64,000 nt of DNA, from the NCBI GenBank assembly GCA_028274465.1, contig CM051458.1:84340085-84404084 (forward strand), written 5' to 3'. Within the stretch, counting starts at the first letter, position 1. Every line of letters starts with the position of its first letter. The DNA comes from Plantago ovata (lineage: Eukaryota; Streptophyta; Magnoliopsida; Lamiales; Plantaginaceae). A model generated the notes under the pieces. That model was not told the origin of the DNA and searched no databases. It saw nothing but the letters and a program-made list of their open reading frames with translations. This document shows, in pieces, positions 12,401-23,116 of this stretch. The translations under genes were made by a program, and so were the position numbers.

Positions 12401-13180
12401 AGTAGGAGGACAGTGACATAATGTTAATTTACAAAGTCGATGCCCAAGTTAATTGTCGGGAAAATTATTTGCATGTTATATATACTATAGTACATAAGTT
12501 GAATTACACACAGAGTATAGTTGATGCGAATTAATAAAAAGGACATACGATATTATGTTGTTAATTAACGTACCAAGTTGAATCATTTTAAGTTTTTTTT
12601 TTTTCTCACTTTAAGATATAGTAGTATTCCAACTCATCCTAGCCCACACAACATCATCTTACATAACAAGTTGATCCCGTAATTTAGATTTTTGGTGAAT
12701 CATGCGGATGTAATATACAAATTATCGGAATAAAATTTCTAAAATTTCAAAAGGTATATTTGACTAAACTTGTAAATTAGAAATTTTCAAGATAGATCGA
12801 ATTTGTTTTAAAGCTATAGAAAATTAACATAGTACTTAGTATTGGAAAACCAGTCAAAACCACACTGTTTACGGCGCTACCTAGCTCCACTAGTTAATCA
12901 TCGATCCAAAGCTGTCATTAGTTATATTGATGATCATCAATTTAACACCAAAAGTTTTGTCGTTTTTGGAGTTCATTAGATAGGTCCAATAATTTTTCGA
13001 TCCTAAAAATAAGTATTTTTTTTTTCCGAAGAATTAAAAAAACGTAACTAAAGGACGTCGATTTATAAGGTTTTTTTTGTCGTTAATGTTTTTTACAATA
13101 AGGTGGAAGGTGAAATATGAAAATCAATGCATGAACAAATGGAGGAGTGCTATATAATTATGGTGTTAGTATCCGTTCTC
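12401..13180. other. Unassigned AT-rich intergenic DNA
   Basis: No ORF or repeat terminus recognised. Confidence 0.5.
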
Positions 13181-13290
13181 TACGTCTGAACAAAACTCAA
13201 TTGATCTAAACTGATCTGATCTAAATTGAACTGAATGGATCGGATCTGATCTGAACTGAATTGGACTGAACTTATTTGTAGTTCATTTTT
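13165..13290. repeat. CAGTTCAG-type MITE fragment
   Basis: A partial copy starting near CCGTTCTCTACGTCTGAA and running through TGATCTGAACTGAATTGG to ACTTATTTGTAG. The motif set is that of the 12.0-kb and 39.3-kb elements, but only one arm is clear. Confidence 0.5.
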
Positions 13291-13299
13291 CTTCTTTTT

Positions 13300-14920
13300 A
13301 ACTCCTAACATATTGCTCCTAGAAACATATCCAAATTTTTCATCTTCATCACATTTTATTTAGCGTATACATTTGGAAGTAAAATGCATGATATTGAATA
13401 ACTATGATTCTTTTATTTTTTTAAAAACAAAGTTTGAGTTACGTGTTACTTATAAAAACAAATTTTTAAAATTCATCCCTAAATAAACTTAATTATTTTT
13501 CAATACTAAATTTTAGATACAAAAATTTACGTTACAAAATTGTTGCTCCCCCTGACTAATAATCTTGTGTTCGCCCCTCGGGTAAGGCCTTCATGTAGGT
13601 CTTCTTCTTTTCATATGAATCTTTTCTTTTTTTCTGTTGAGTTTACTCCATATCAATCTAAGGTTAAATTCATTAAATTCAAATTCAGTTCGGTTAATAT
13701 GAGTTGCAAATTCATAACAAAGGAAAATGACGGCATTTTGATGAAGCCCTAACTTGGATCATTACTCACCAATTAATACCACCGCCTTTCTCTGAATAAA
13801 AACCTTTTATCCGTTTCTGTTGATTGTGTAAAACCCAGTAATTAGTTAAGTACTTAACTAGTCATAAATTTTATATGCAAGTTGGTATAATAATGTCGAG
13901 AAAGGAGGACGACTGAGAAAGAACTTTCTCAAGCACAGTTTGGATTTGGGTCACCCAACCAACCCCCCATCCCTGAATCGAAGGAGTAGCTAGGGAAAAA
14001 GTTGCTGACACCATTACTGCGCATGTGTGTCACTGGACCATATGTATATCTTTGGTTTGATCGATCTATCGGTTAAAAGGTGAAACACACAAGTTTAATA
14101 CAAAGACAAGATACTACAGGACAAACCTAGCTAGTATACAGATCAGATCAATAACTAGCTTGCTCATGTTCTTCAAGTACTGTACTGCGTACTACTTCTA
14201 ATTTCTTCAGAACGGTAGTGTTGTTTCGCCATGTGCATACATGCCCGTTTTTAACTCTGGCGCCTATTCTCTGTGGGCGGGTGGGGTTACTTGATAATAA
14301 GGAGAGAATGATGAAGGCCTGGAGATACTAACCCCGTTCTCAACCGTCCAAACCCCATTAATAGGTTTAGGAATTAGGAAATCAGTATGTTTATAGAAGT
14401 TTTGTGTATCGCGAGCGGGTATGGCCGTATGGGTGATCTTTTTACATAAATCCTAACTGATCCGCCAATGGCACAGCCAAATCATTAACCGTGACGGGAG
14501 AGATTTTTAAATAATCGGTCAATTGGCTATTGTATTGTATGCAAGCTGTTTAGCGGTTATACATGTTAAAACAAAAACATGTAAAAATAGCACGCTAAAT
14601 GAGATGGCCAATAAAGTTCACAGAATAAAGCATGCACCATTAAAGTATTCTGTAAAAATAGCACTAGGTGAGATGACAATAATCAAATTTCACAAAATGA
14701 AGTTTTCATCATCAAAGAAAAACTAGATACATGCAGAAGTCACAAGACTCATCAAAAGCAAAGTGGCTGCTGTGAATTTGAGACCTTGAGATACATATTT
14801 GGGAATGTTGTTAGCGCGGCTATGTGAATGTCAAATGAAATGAAAGAGGCACAAAGTCTAGGTTAAAGAAAGGTAATAAGGTTTTGATTGCGTGCGATCT
14901 AGCTAGTTTTTTGGGTTAAG
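13300..14920. other. Unassigned intergenic DNA
   Basis: No supported gene. ORFs at 13,540-13,752 and 14,523-14,726 have no recognisable family and look random. Confidence 0.45.
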
Positions 14921-14924
14921 CTAG

Positions 14925-15020
14925 AGCATTCATTTCGGTTTCGGTGCTGTACCACCGCTTATTGTCTTCCTTTTGTTTGTTGTTTCTTTATGTTTTGTAG
15001 CCGAGAGCCGTTTAAAAAAA
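14925..15020 (+). mobile_element. Possible LINE 3' tail
   Basis: T/G-rich sequence ending GAGAGCCGTTTAAAAAAAAC, sharing the CCGTTT-poly(A) ending of other LINE tails in the window. Too short for a firm family call. It is followed by AATAATAATAAATAAATA low complexity. Confidence 0.4.
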
Positions 15021-15446
15021 ACAAAATAATAATAATAAATAAATAAATAAAAACTTTGACTCTCAAATTAAAAGTATACTTAAAGGAGTTATTTCACTAC
15101 ATTCTGAAATCCTGAACCGGAAAATCATATCGGAGGGATTAACCCGGATTGACTCGGGTCAACTTGAAAAGTTGACCCAGATGACGTAATATACATGTAA
15201 TTATTTTGATTAAAAATAAATATAATATACTTTTGACAAAAAATTATCATGCATATTTACCATACATATTTACCAAAATACAGTAAATTGCATTATCTAT
15301 ATATAAAAGAATAATAAGTGCAACAAAAGGAAAAATTCCAAATAAGGAAAGAAAAATTATTTTTTTATTTATTTTTGGCCTAAAACCCGGGGTTCAACCG
15401 ATAAAGTTCCAGGTTCCGGAATTTTCCTGAGATTTTGATATATCAC

Positions 15447-16024
15447 CCGCCAACTGGGTGTTAACGAATCGATCTAATCGTGAGCGGTCGTGATAAAGAT
15501 CGATCAAAGCTCGGATCATGATCGAGATCGGTCAACGCGAGCTTGATCGTGATCATGATCGACTCATTTTGATCATGAATCGGTCACCTTGAAGAAATGA
15601 TCGAAAGCTCACGATCAGATCGTGATCAATAATTAATTTAATTTATATTTTATTTTATATTATTATTATGATTATATATATACCTATCTTAACCCTGAAT
15701 GTGTCCAACAACTTTCGAATCTATCTTATGTACTTTGAATTTATGTTAGTCTTATTTTCTATTGTGATTGTAATAGATTGTATTTATATATGATCGACAA
15801 ATTTACATAGTAAATAAGCTAATTTTCGTGTTTTAACGAGCCGGGCGGTCACGATCGTGATCAGCTCGCGATCAATGTGATCATTCGTGAGTCGATCACG
15901 ATCACAATTTTGTGAAACTCAACGATCACGAGCCGATCATGATCAGCCCTATATTTCTGACGATCATTGATCGATAGAGCCAACGATTAGATCGACTCGG
16001 TTTGTTGACAACCCTACCGCCAAG
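15447..16024. mobile_element. hAT-like non-autonomous transposon with 8-bp target duplication
   Basis: The element is 15,455-16,016 (562 bp), flanked by CCGCCAAC (15,447-15,454) and CCGCCAAG (16,017-16,024), a 7/8 target-site duplication. The right end inverted reads TAGGGTTGTCAAC, the classic hAT-type terminus; the left end TGGGTGTTAACG is a degraded partner, and both arms continue with CGATCTAATCGT. Subterminal regions are packed with GATCGTGATC/GATCATGATCG motifs on both sides (15,480-15,630 and 15,840-15,960), as expected for hAT transposase-binding repeats. The AT-rich middle has no transposase, so any movement would need one supplied in trans. Confidence 0.82.
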
Positions 16025-16560
16025 GACCCCGAGTTCGGTTGGCCGGGGATTTGAAAACATAGTTATTCATTCTCAAGGAGCTCGTATATATGGTGCCTAA
16101 AACCGGTCATAGTGTGTACTTCATCCAAGAACACATAAGAGTATGAATATTCTAACACCGTAATTTCATTCTTAACCTCTTTTGCAAGGTTCAACAAGTG
16201 AAGAATGGTGAAATTAGAATTTGTTTCTTGGAAATTTTCCTAAATCTTTGTTACTGGTATGTTACTAATTTGGGAATGACATATACACCCCAAGATGATT
16301 CCAAACGTGAAATGTCACAAGTCCATGAGTGACTGAGCTTGATGTATTTATCGAATGGTAACTCTCAATCACTCATGGACTAGTTTTAGTAAAACCAAAG
16401 CTTTAACCGTTTTTTTTTTTTTTAAAGAAAAGAACATATGGACTAGGTCTCATAAACTTTATCCTAACTGTTACAGTACCGGCATCTCATGATATCCAAA
16501 TAGCAAATCTCACTACAACTATTTGAATATTTTTGTTAAAACAAATTGCATAATTTTCGG
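16025..16560. other. Unassigned intergenic DNA
   Basis: No gene recognised. A short inverted pair around 16,322-16,383 (AGTCCATGAGTGACTGAG and CTCAATCACTCATGGACT) marks a small hairpin of unknown origin. Confidence 0.45.
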
Positions 16561-16569
16561 TAATCTCTA

Positions 16570-16690
16570 TTAGGCTCGGGTGTTGTGTTTTTTAGTTACT
16601 TTTCGGTTTGGGCGCATTTCTTATGCACCTCGTGTACGCTTTGTAAACTTCGTTGTTGTTGAATAAAATTTGGCCGTTTCTAAAAAAAAG
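16570..16690 (+). mobile_element. LINE 3' tail (5'-truncated)
   Basis: Runs through TTTCGGTTTGGGCGC and TTATGCACCTCGTG to GAATAAAATTTGGCCGTTTC followed by A8. The TTATGCAC, AATAAA and CCGTTT-poly(A) order is the same as in the element at 50.1-50.56 kb. Confidence 0.6.
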
Positions 16691-16699
16691 TTGCATAAT

Positions 16700-17410
16700 T
16701 TTCTACAGTAAATTACTGCAACAGTCCATAGCTGTCATAATAATCATTAATCAACCATCATTGAATAAGATCTTAATTAATCATATTCCAATTGATATGG
16801 AGATATGATATTTAGAGCATGTTTTACATATTTTTATGATTAAGATTACTTCAATTACTCATGTAATCTTTGAAATTATTAGGGTTCACTATGTTAGATC
16901 TTGTTGTAGTGCGACTACGGAACATATATATAAATGTTTAATGTTGCTCTTTTCCTCCTTCGAAGCTAGCTGTGGTCCTTCATTTCTTCTCGTTTCTTCT
17001 CCCACCTTACCAATCAAATTAACATACGAGTATAATATAAGTCACAAAAGTATCGTCTCATGTGAATAATACTGTACATAACTCAAAACTAACTTTAGAA
17101 CTAATAAGGACAGATAAGCATCTAATTCAAAATTTTAATGGAGCTACACGTACTCTTGCTACAAGTAAAACTGGGAATATTATACTGCAAAACAAAAAAG
17201 ATCTTTTATAGGTGCCCCTGTGGAATATTTGTAAGCCCGTAGTTCAACAATAATCACTGTTTACTGAAGTCATAATACAAGAACGTCAATCGTAATAAGG
17301 ATTAATTACACGTACACATCATTCTTTAAAAAGTTAATATGCGTAATTTTTCTCTGACATTATCATCAACACATTTTATTATTTTATATTTCACCAATAT
17401 TCAACTATTT
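16700..17410. other. Unassigned intergenic DNA
   Basis: AT-rich, no supported ORF or repeat terminus. Confidence 0.5.
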
Positions 17411-17411
17411 C

Positions 17412-17525
17412 ATTTTTTTTAAACGGTCAATATTGTTTATTAATTAAAAAAAAATGAGCATAAGTAATGCTAGATACAATACAAAAACAGCAATAACAAC
17501 ACAACATTGTCAATATTGTCAAGCA
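17412..17525 (-). mobile_element. LINE 3' tail, minus strand
   Basis: Inverted, it reads AATAAACAATATTGACCGTTT followed by A8, the same tail motif as plus-strand LINE ends in the window. Only the last 100 bases or so are recognisable. Confidence 0.5.
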
Positions 17526-17529
17526 CTTG

Positions 17530-18300
17530 GATGAGTATTAGAGATTTGACGAACTAATTAAGGTAGTTTTCCAGATTCCACTATCCTAGGAACGAGCTCA
17601 AATGTCATACAGCGGACCTCCTCAAAGTTCGACCCAGCTTAATTATCTAGTCGATCTCTTGAAACTAATCAGGTTATCTAAAAATTAACTAATTATGTAG
17701 CATTACTCAATAATTACAGATATATATGTGCAAGAAAACCATGAAGCTCAACTCAATAATTAATGTGAACAAAAACAAACTTTTCTTACTAAAAAACTTG
17801 GAAAAGGTCAAAGAACGAGGAAAAGGAAATATACTTTACTGTAGCAAAACCAGGTTCTAAATGTTTCGGACTGGCAAAAACCATTGGCTTAGATCCAGTA
17901 TTTCTTTATTTATTTCCTCCGACAGCAATAACTTTCATATTTTACTAAAAATACCAGAGCGGTATGCTAGTACTAGTACTACTAGTAACGAACCAACACA
18001 TTTATCCAGAAAGAATTTTTGTAGTAGCTTTTTATCTTATCAAAATACTGTGAAGGAATCATCGGACAGCTAATCTTGTTTACTTAATTCACATGCAAAA
18101 GAGTTAAAACTAATAATCTGAGACTTTACAGAGATTTCACTTTTTTACTGGATATGATTGAGCCAATGGAGTAGTTATATACTACTAGTACTATATTTTT
18201 TTTTCGAAATGATATACTACTAGTACTATAGTTAATTGAAAAGCTGTGGTAACGCGTAACGTTAACGGACAGCACTAGACTGACTAGAGGACACGTACGC
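17530..18300. other. Unassigned intergenic DNA
   Basis: No gene. A duplicated TATACTACTAGTACTATA appears at about 18,178-18,195 and 18,212-18,229, separated by a short T-rich spacer, suggesting a small local duplication or insertion. Confidence 0.45.
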
Positions 18301-19086
18301 GGCTAATTAGGGAAAATTAGTAACACACCCCTTAGACGTCCACTTTTCATTTTTATCCCTACTAGTTTGAGAATTACATCTAACCCAATTTTTTACAAAA
18401 AGTTTGAACAACATAAAACACAATATTTTTTTTCTTGCTTCCAAACATGGCCTTACCAATAAATTTATTTTATTTTCTTTTTTCTTTCAATTTTTTTTAA
18501 TCTTCTTCTTCACTCCGGTACCGGAATAATTCAAGTACCGGAGCAACACCACAGCTCCGACCGGAGCAGTAAAACATCTCCAATCGGAGCTATAATCAGC
18601 TCCGACCAGAGACCAGAGCTTATTTACAGCTCCGAGCAGAGCTGTAAATCAGCTCCGGCAGCAGCTGTTAAACAGCTCCGATCGGAGTTGATATCTTTTC
18701 CGGTACCGGAATTATGAAGAAGATGATAAAAAATGAAAAGAAAAAAAGAAAAAGAGAGAACAAAAATGAAAATGGAGTTTTTTTGAAATAAAAATTTGTT
18801 TGGTGTTTCTTTTTGAATAATTATTAGTTTGTTTTGAAATATAAATAAGTTATGTGGGTTTACTTTAAATAATTTATAGTTAATTTTGTAAAAATAAAAA
18901 GTTTAGAGTCAAATGTGTAATTAATAAAAGTTGAAGTTGTTTGGTTCTGGAAAACATCAGATTTTCAAACGAGGGCAAAATAGTCTTTTCCATGTTTTAG
19001 TTCGCGAAAAATCAAAGTCGACGTGTTAGATGTAATTAATTTGTTCTAGCAGGGGGGTCGATCGATGTAGTATAAAATCTAACAGG

Positions 19087-21912
19087 GATCACTACAAGAA
19101 AACATGAGAATAGCGACGGATGCCATCCGTCGCTATTCAGGCCCGATCCGTTGCTAACAGTGCTTAGCGATGGGCCATCCGTCGCTAAATAGGACGTCGC
19201 AAAAAGTGACGTCGCTAAATGAATTAGCTACGGATCGGGTTTATCCGTCCCTAATTTTAGCGACGGGTAAAATTATCCGTCGCTCAGTTGGTCAACGCAA
19301 ATTGAGCAACGAATAGATTTATCCGTATCTAAATTTGGCGACGGATAAGTTTATCCGTCTCCAAATTCTGGGACACGTGGCTCCACTTACACTGGTTGAA
19401 GCGTAGCGATGGATAAGCTCATCCGTCGCTAAATCTGATTTTTTTTTAAATAAATTTCTATTTCGTTTTTTTCTGTTTCTTTTAATTTCTTTTATTCACC
19501 TACAATATAATAAAATATTAAAATATATTTTTTTTAACGCAATAAGGGGTGCTGCGAGAATTGAACTCGCGACCTATCGCACTTAGCGAGAATCATACCA
19601 TCATACCGAACACCCATTTTCTTATACTATATGAAAATGTTCCAATACACACGACAAAACACCTTATGCACAAATCATTACCAGCTTGCTTATATCTAGA
19701 TAGGCCATGCTCTAATCTAACAATACATATGAAATGTTTCGTACAATAGGCAATGCTCCAATTTAACCTAAAAACATTTATTCAAACGTGCATTTTAAAA
19801 GGCAATGCCCCAACTACAACAAGGAAGAGAATTGCTTACTGTGAAGCTAGCAGCTTCCTTGGCAGGGTCATCGTTGGAGTTGGAGGCAACGTAACCTCTC
19901 TTTAGATAAAAGAACACTTCCTTAACCTTGTTGAATGCTCAAACTACAAGAAGAAGAAGGTAACGATTATATAATCATCGCAAGTCCATATATATACACT
20001 AACAAAGAAGAAGTAAAAAGAAAAGGAAAATAAGTCCAAGAGCTAATAGAGCATGTAGTGTGACTTCACAAGTGTAAATCAAAACACAATACAATAAAAT
20101 CAAAGCTACACATAAGCAGACATACACAAAGAATCATATTGCACCAGGCAAGAACCATGCCCATAACCATCTAACAAAAATCTAGCATGACCAAAAGCCA
20201 TCCAAAGTAGCATGACCAAAAACTCAAATTTCAATTAATAACCATTCAAAGTAAACATGACTATTCACCTTAGGATCTTCCTGTTACATTACGAACTAGA
20301 ACTTCAAGTAAAGTTATCAATTTACTACACTACAAGTGCACTATTTCATTGACCTTAGAACTTAGATACCTTTTCCATATGCTTTGCCAGTGCTCCTGTG
20401 AGTATGACCAATCCTTTCAATATTCTGGAATGAAAATACCACGGAACATGCAAATGTTCATATCAATCAGCAACTTAAAAAAATAAGTTGTACTACAAGA
20501 TATGCAAGGAATACATTAGAAAACATTGCCAATGCGATAATATGCGTAAACCCATACCTCTTCCTGGCTGCTTCTTAATTCCCACAAAAAATGTACTAAA
20601 TAACATAAAGAAAGCACCTGATCAATTCTTAATCCAGCACAAACCAATATAAATATAGTTAAACCAAGATTCAAGAATCTCTTCAAGTTGTGCATCAAGT
20701 TAAAACAGTAAACAGAGACGAGACTCTGTTAAATTTCAAGAGTTACATCGACGAACATGTTTACAAAATATCATTATCACATAGAAACCAATAGAAATCA
20801 CTTGTCCTTGCCATAATTTCTAGAAGGCAGACTCTTCTAATCTCAATGATAACAAACAAATTCTTCAAGAACTCTTGGTACTATTTTCTCGTATAAATTC
20901 GAAGCAAAATGCTACCGCAGATAAGAATAAGCCTCACAACATATTGAAATTAGCTTATTGAAATTCTCCTAGCACAAGAACTAAGTCATTCATTTGACGA
21001 ATCACATAACCTACTATATACCCAACATATTAATCACCATACATGGACAAGAACATATGCCGCTGGTTCAAACGACTGAATACTAAGGCTATTACTAAAT
21101 CAAACTCAGAAAAAATACGTGAATTAAGAACCCTAAATCTATAAATTATCCAATTTCAATCATAAACTATCCAATTTATACTGCAAACTTAGGAAAAATA
21201 CGTTAATAATAAGAACCCTAAATTTATAAATTATCCAATTTCAACCATGAACAACTACATAATAGAACATACACTACTAATACAAAGCGTACAATTAGAA
21301 ATAGTTCAAATTGTAAAAAATAAAAAAAATAATGAAAGTTAGGGTTAGAATTAGTACCTTCGATTTGGGAAAAAATAACCAATGAAATCACGAATTGTTT
21401 GTACATCCAACTTCCTTGTCAAACGAGCTTCGATTAGACACCAAGAACACAAAAAATGATAGAGTTTTGATTCATATATGAAAAAGGGGGAAATGGAGAT
21501 AAGAAGAGAAGAGAAGAAGAAGAAGAAGAATGAGGAGAAGAAGAAGACCTCTCTGGTCTTATCCGTTTTCCCTGTTTTTTGTCTTTCTTTTTTAAATAGC
21601 GACGGATAAGCTTATCCGTCACTAGGCCCAAAGTAAAATATATTTTTTTCCTTATATTTTTTCCTTTTTATTTTCTTTTTGTTCTTTTTTTAATTAACAG
21701 TCAACGGAGGGGAGCGACGGATGATCTTATCCGTCGCTATTGTAGCGACGGATGAGCTTATCCGTCGCTACAATAGCGACAGATAAGATAATCCGTCGCT
21801 ATCTAGTGGCTGGTTTAAGGACGAACTAAGCTTAGAGCACAATTCGTCAATATCCGTCGCTAAATTTAGCGATCCGTCGCTGTCGCTAAATTGTTGTTTT
21901 CTTGTAGTGGAT
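19087..21912. mobile_element. CACTA (En/Spm-type) non-autonomous transposon, 2,820 bp
   Basis: The element is 19,090-21,909. It begins CACTACAAGAAAAC and ends GTTTTCTTGTAGTG, a perfect 14-bp terminal inverted repeat, flanked by a 3-bp GAT duplication (19,087-19,089 and 21,910-21,912). Both subterminal regions (about 19,110-19,440 and 21,595-21,890) are crowded with TAGCGACGGAT/ATCCGTCGCTA units in both orientations, the usual transposase-binding arrays of CACTA elements. The interior has no recognisable TNP1/TNP2-type transposase; ORFs at 20,516-21,631 look random. It is therefore a deletion derivative. It also contains a tRNA-Pro-like sequence. Confidence 0.93.
19546..19615 (-). pseudogene. 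tRNA-Pro-like sequence with damaged anticodon loop
   Basis: On the minus strand, the 70 bases form a cloverleaf-like layout: acceptor stem GGGTGTT with AGCACCC, T arm GCGAG-TTCAATT-CTCGC paired perfectly, and GGTATGATTCTCGC typical of plant tRNA-Pro. The anticodon stem CTCGC/GCGAT closes on only five loop bases (TAAGT), so no 7-base loop or proline anticodon survives. It lies inside the CACTA element, about 455 bp from its left end. Probably a captured or retroposed tRNA-Pro gene that has decayed. Confidence 0.7.
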
Positions 21913-21965
21913 AAATCCGTAATATAAAAATTTAAAAAGGGTATTGTACGTTATTTGCCCGACTA

Positions 21966-23116
21966 ATTATTTAAGGGAATTTTACATCCACTACCCCTAC
22001 TAGACACTCTAATTACGTCTAGCCCCCCCTAGTCAATCTATTACATATGGGTCCAAAATCTACTTCTTCCGTTGACCAGCTTATAGCTTACTGTTCATTT
22101 ACTTTCATCCAAACGCGACCTTACACTATTTTCTCTACATTTTAGTTTTTTTTTTCTTTCTTTTTTTCTTATTCTTTTTTCTTTCTCTTTTTCTTTCCTT
22201 TCTTCCTTCTTCTTCTTCTTCTATTAGCTCCAGTGACCGGAGTTGCAGCTCCGGTGATCGGAGACCGGAGTTGCAGCTCCGGTCAATCGGAGCTGTGAGA
22301 GCTCCGATCAGATCGGAGCTGTAAAGCTCCGATCTGAGCGGAGCTGGCTTCGAAAGCTCCGACCAGATCGGAGCTGTAAAGCTGGTCGGAGCTTACAGCT
22401 CCGACTCACAGCTCTGACCAGATCGGAGCTAAACAGCTCCGATCTCGTCTAGAGTCGGAGCTTTACAGCAGCTCCGACTCAGGTCGGAGCTTTACAGCTC
22501 TGACCACATCGGAGCTGAATAGCTCTGACCACATCGGAGCTGAACAGCTCCGATCTCGTCGGAGCTGCTTACAGCTCCGACCTTAGAGTCGGAGCTTTAC
22601 AGCTCTGACCGGATCGGAGTTGAACAACTCCGATCTTGTCGCTTTACAGCAGCTCCGACTTGATCGGAGCTGTTAGCTCCGATTTAATCGGAGTTGTGCA
22701 GCTCCAATTTGTTGTTTTTTCTTTTTTTTATATTGTTTTTAATTTTTTGAGTGATATTTTAAAATAAAAAATTTATTAGGGCTTAGTTGCAATAAAATTT
22801 GGGACAAATTTAGAATTTAGAGAAATTGTATGCCTTTCGTTGAATTATTAAGTGCCAAATTGGTAAACTTACAAAAATTGAGGCTAATGTGTAATTAATG
22901 AAAATTGGAGTTGTTTCGTCTGAGTCAGAATTCAATATTTGACCAAGGGTAAAAATGTATTTTCATTGATTTAATTCGCCTAAAGTCAAATTCGTGGGTT
23001 GAGGTGTAATTAAATCAATCTTTCTAACAATGGTGTTGGATTGTTTGACTAACGGGTGTCTATCTATAATAAAAATGACTAACAAGGGTACTATATGTAA
23101 GAAGCCCATTAGTTAA
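21966..23116 (+). mobile_element. Mutator-like MITE with AGCTCC palindrome array, copy C
   Basis: The element is 21,975-23,107 (1,133 bp). Ends are GGGAATTTTACATCCACTAC and the inverse of GGGCTTCTTACATATAGTAC. The 9-bp flanks are ATTATTTAA (21,966-21,974) and ATTAGTTAA (23,108-23,116), 8/9 identical. Terminal regions hold repeated CCCCTACTAGAC/CCCTAGTCAATC-type blocks about 35-60 bp apart. The centre (about 22,228-22,710) is a long array of AGCTCCGATCGGAGCT-type palindromes. The left duplication overlaps the right duplication of copy B, so copy C landed on its edge. Non-coding. Confidence 0.82.
22228..22710. repeat. Array of AGCTCCGATCGGAGCT palindromes
   Basis: Roughly 480 bp built from units of the form CAGCTCCGAYC-RGATCGGAGCTG, many being self-complementary. 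Spacing is irregular (about 18-40 bp) and units vary (TCCGGTCA, CTCTGACCA, CTCGTCGGAG). GC content is far higher than the AT-rich arms of the host element. It can fold into many alternative hairpins. Smaller versions sit at 11.3 kb, 18.55 kb and 28.92 kb. Confidence 0.85.

Larger units (their letters stand above)
18301..21969 (+). mobile_element. Mutator-like MITE with AGCTCC palindromes, copy B (interrupted by CACTA)
   Basis: The element starts at 18,310 with GGGAAAATTAGTAACACACC and ends at 21,960 with TTATTTGCCC. Nine-base flanks GGCTAATTA (18,301-18,309) and GACTAATTA (21,961-21,969) agree at 8 of 9, as expected for a Mutator-like duplication. The body carries AGCTCCGACCGGAGC-type palindromes at about 18,535-18,690. 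A CACTA element is inserted inside it near its right end; removing the CACTA element and one duplication leaves about 828 bp. No ORF of its own, so non-autonomous. Confidence 0.78.

Noticed and set aside
22228..22710. Regular palindromic repeats resembling a CRISPR array
   Set aside because: Units are irregular in spacing and sequence, there are no unique equal-length spacers or cas genes, and the DNA is from a plant nuclear genome.
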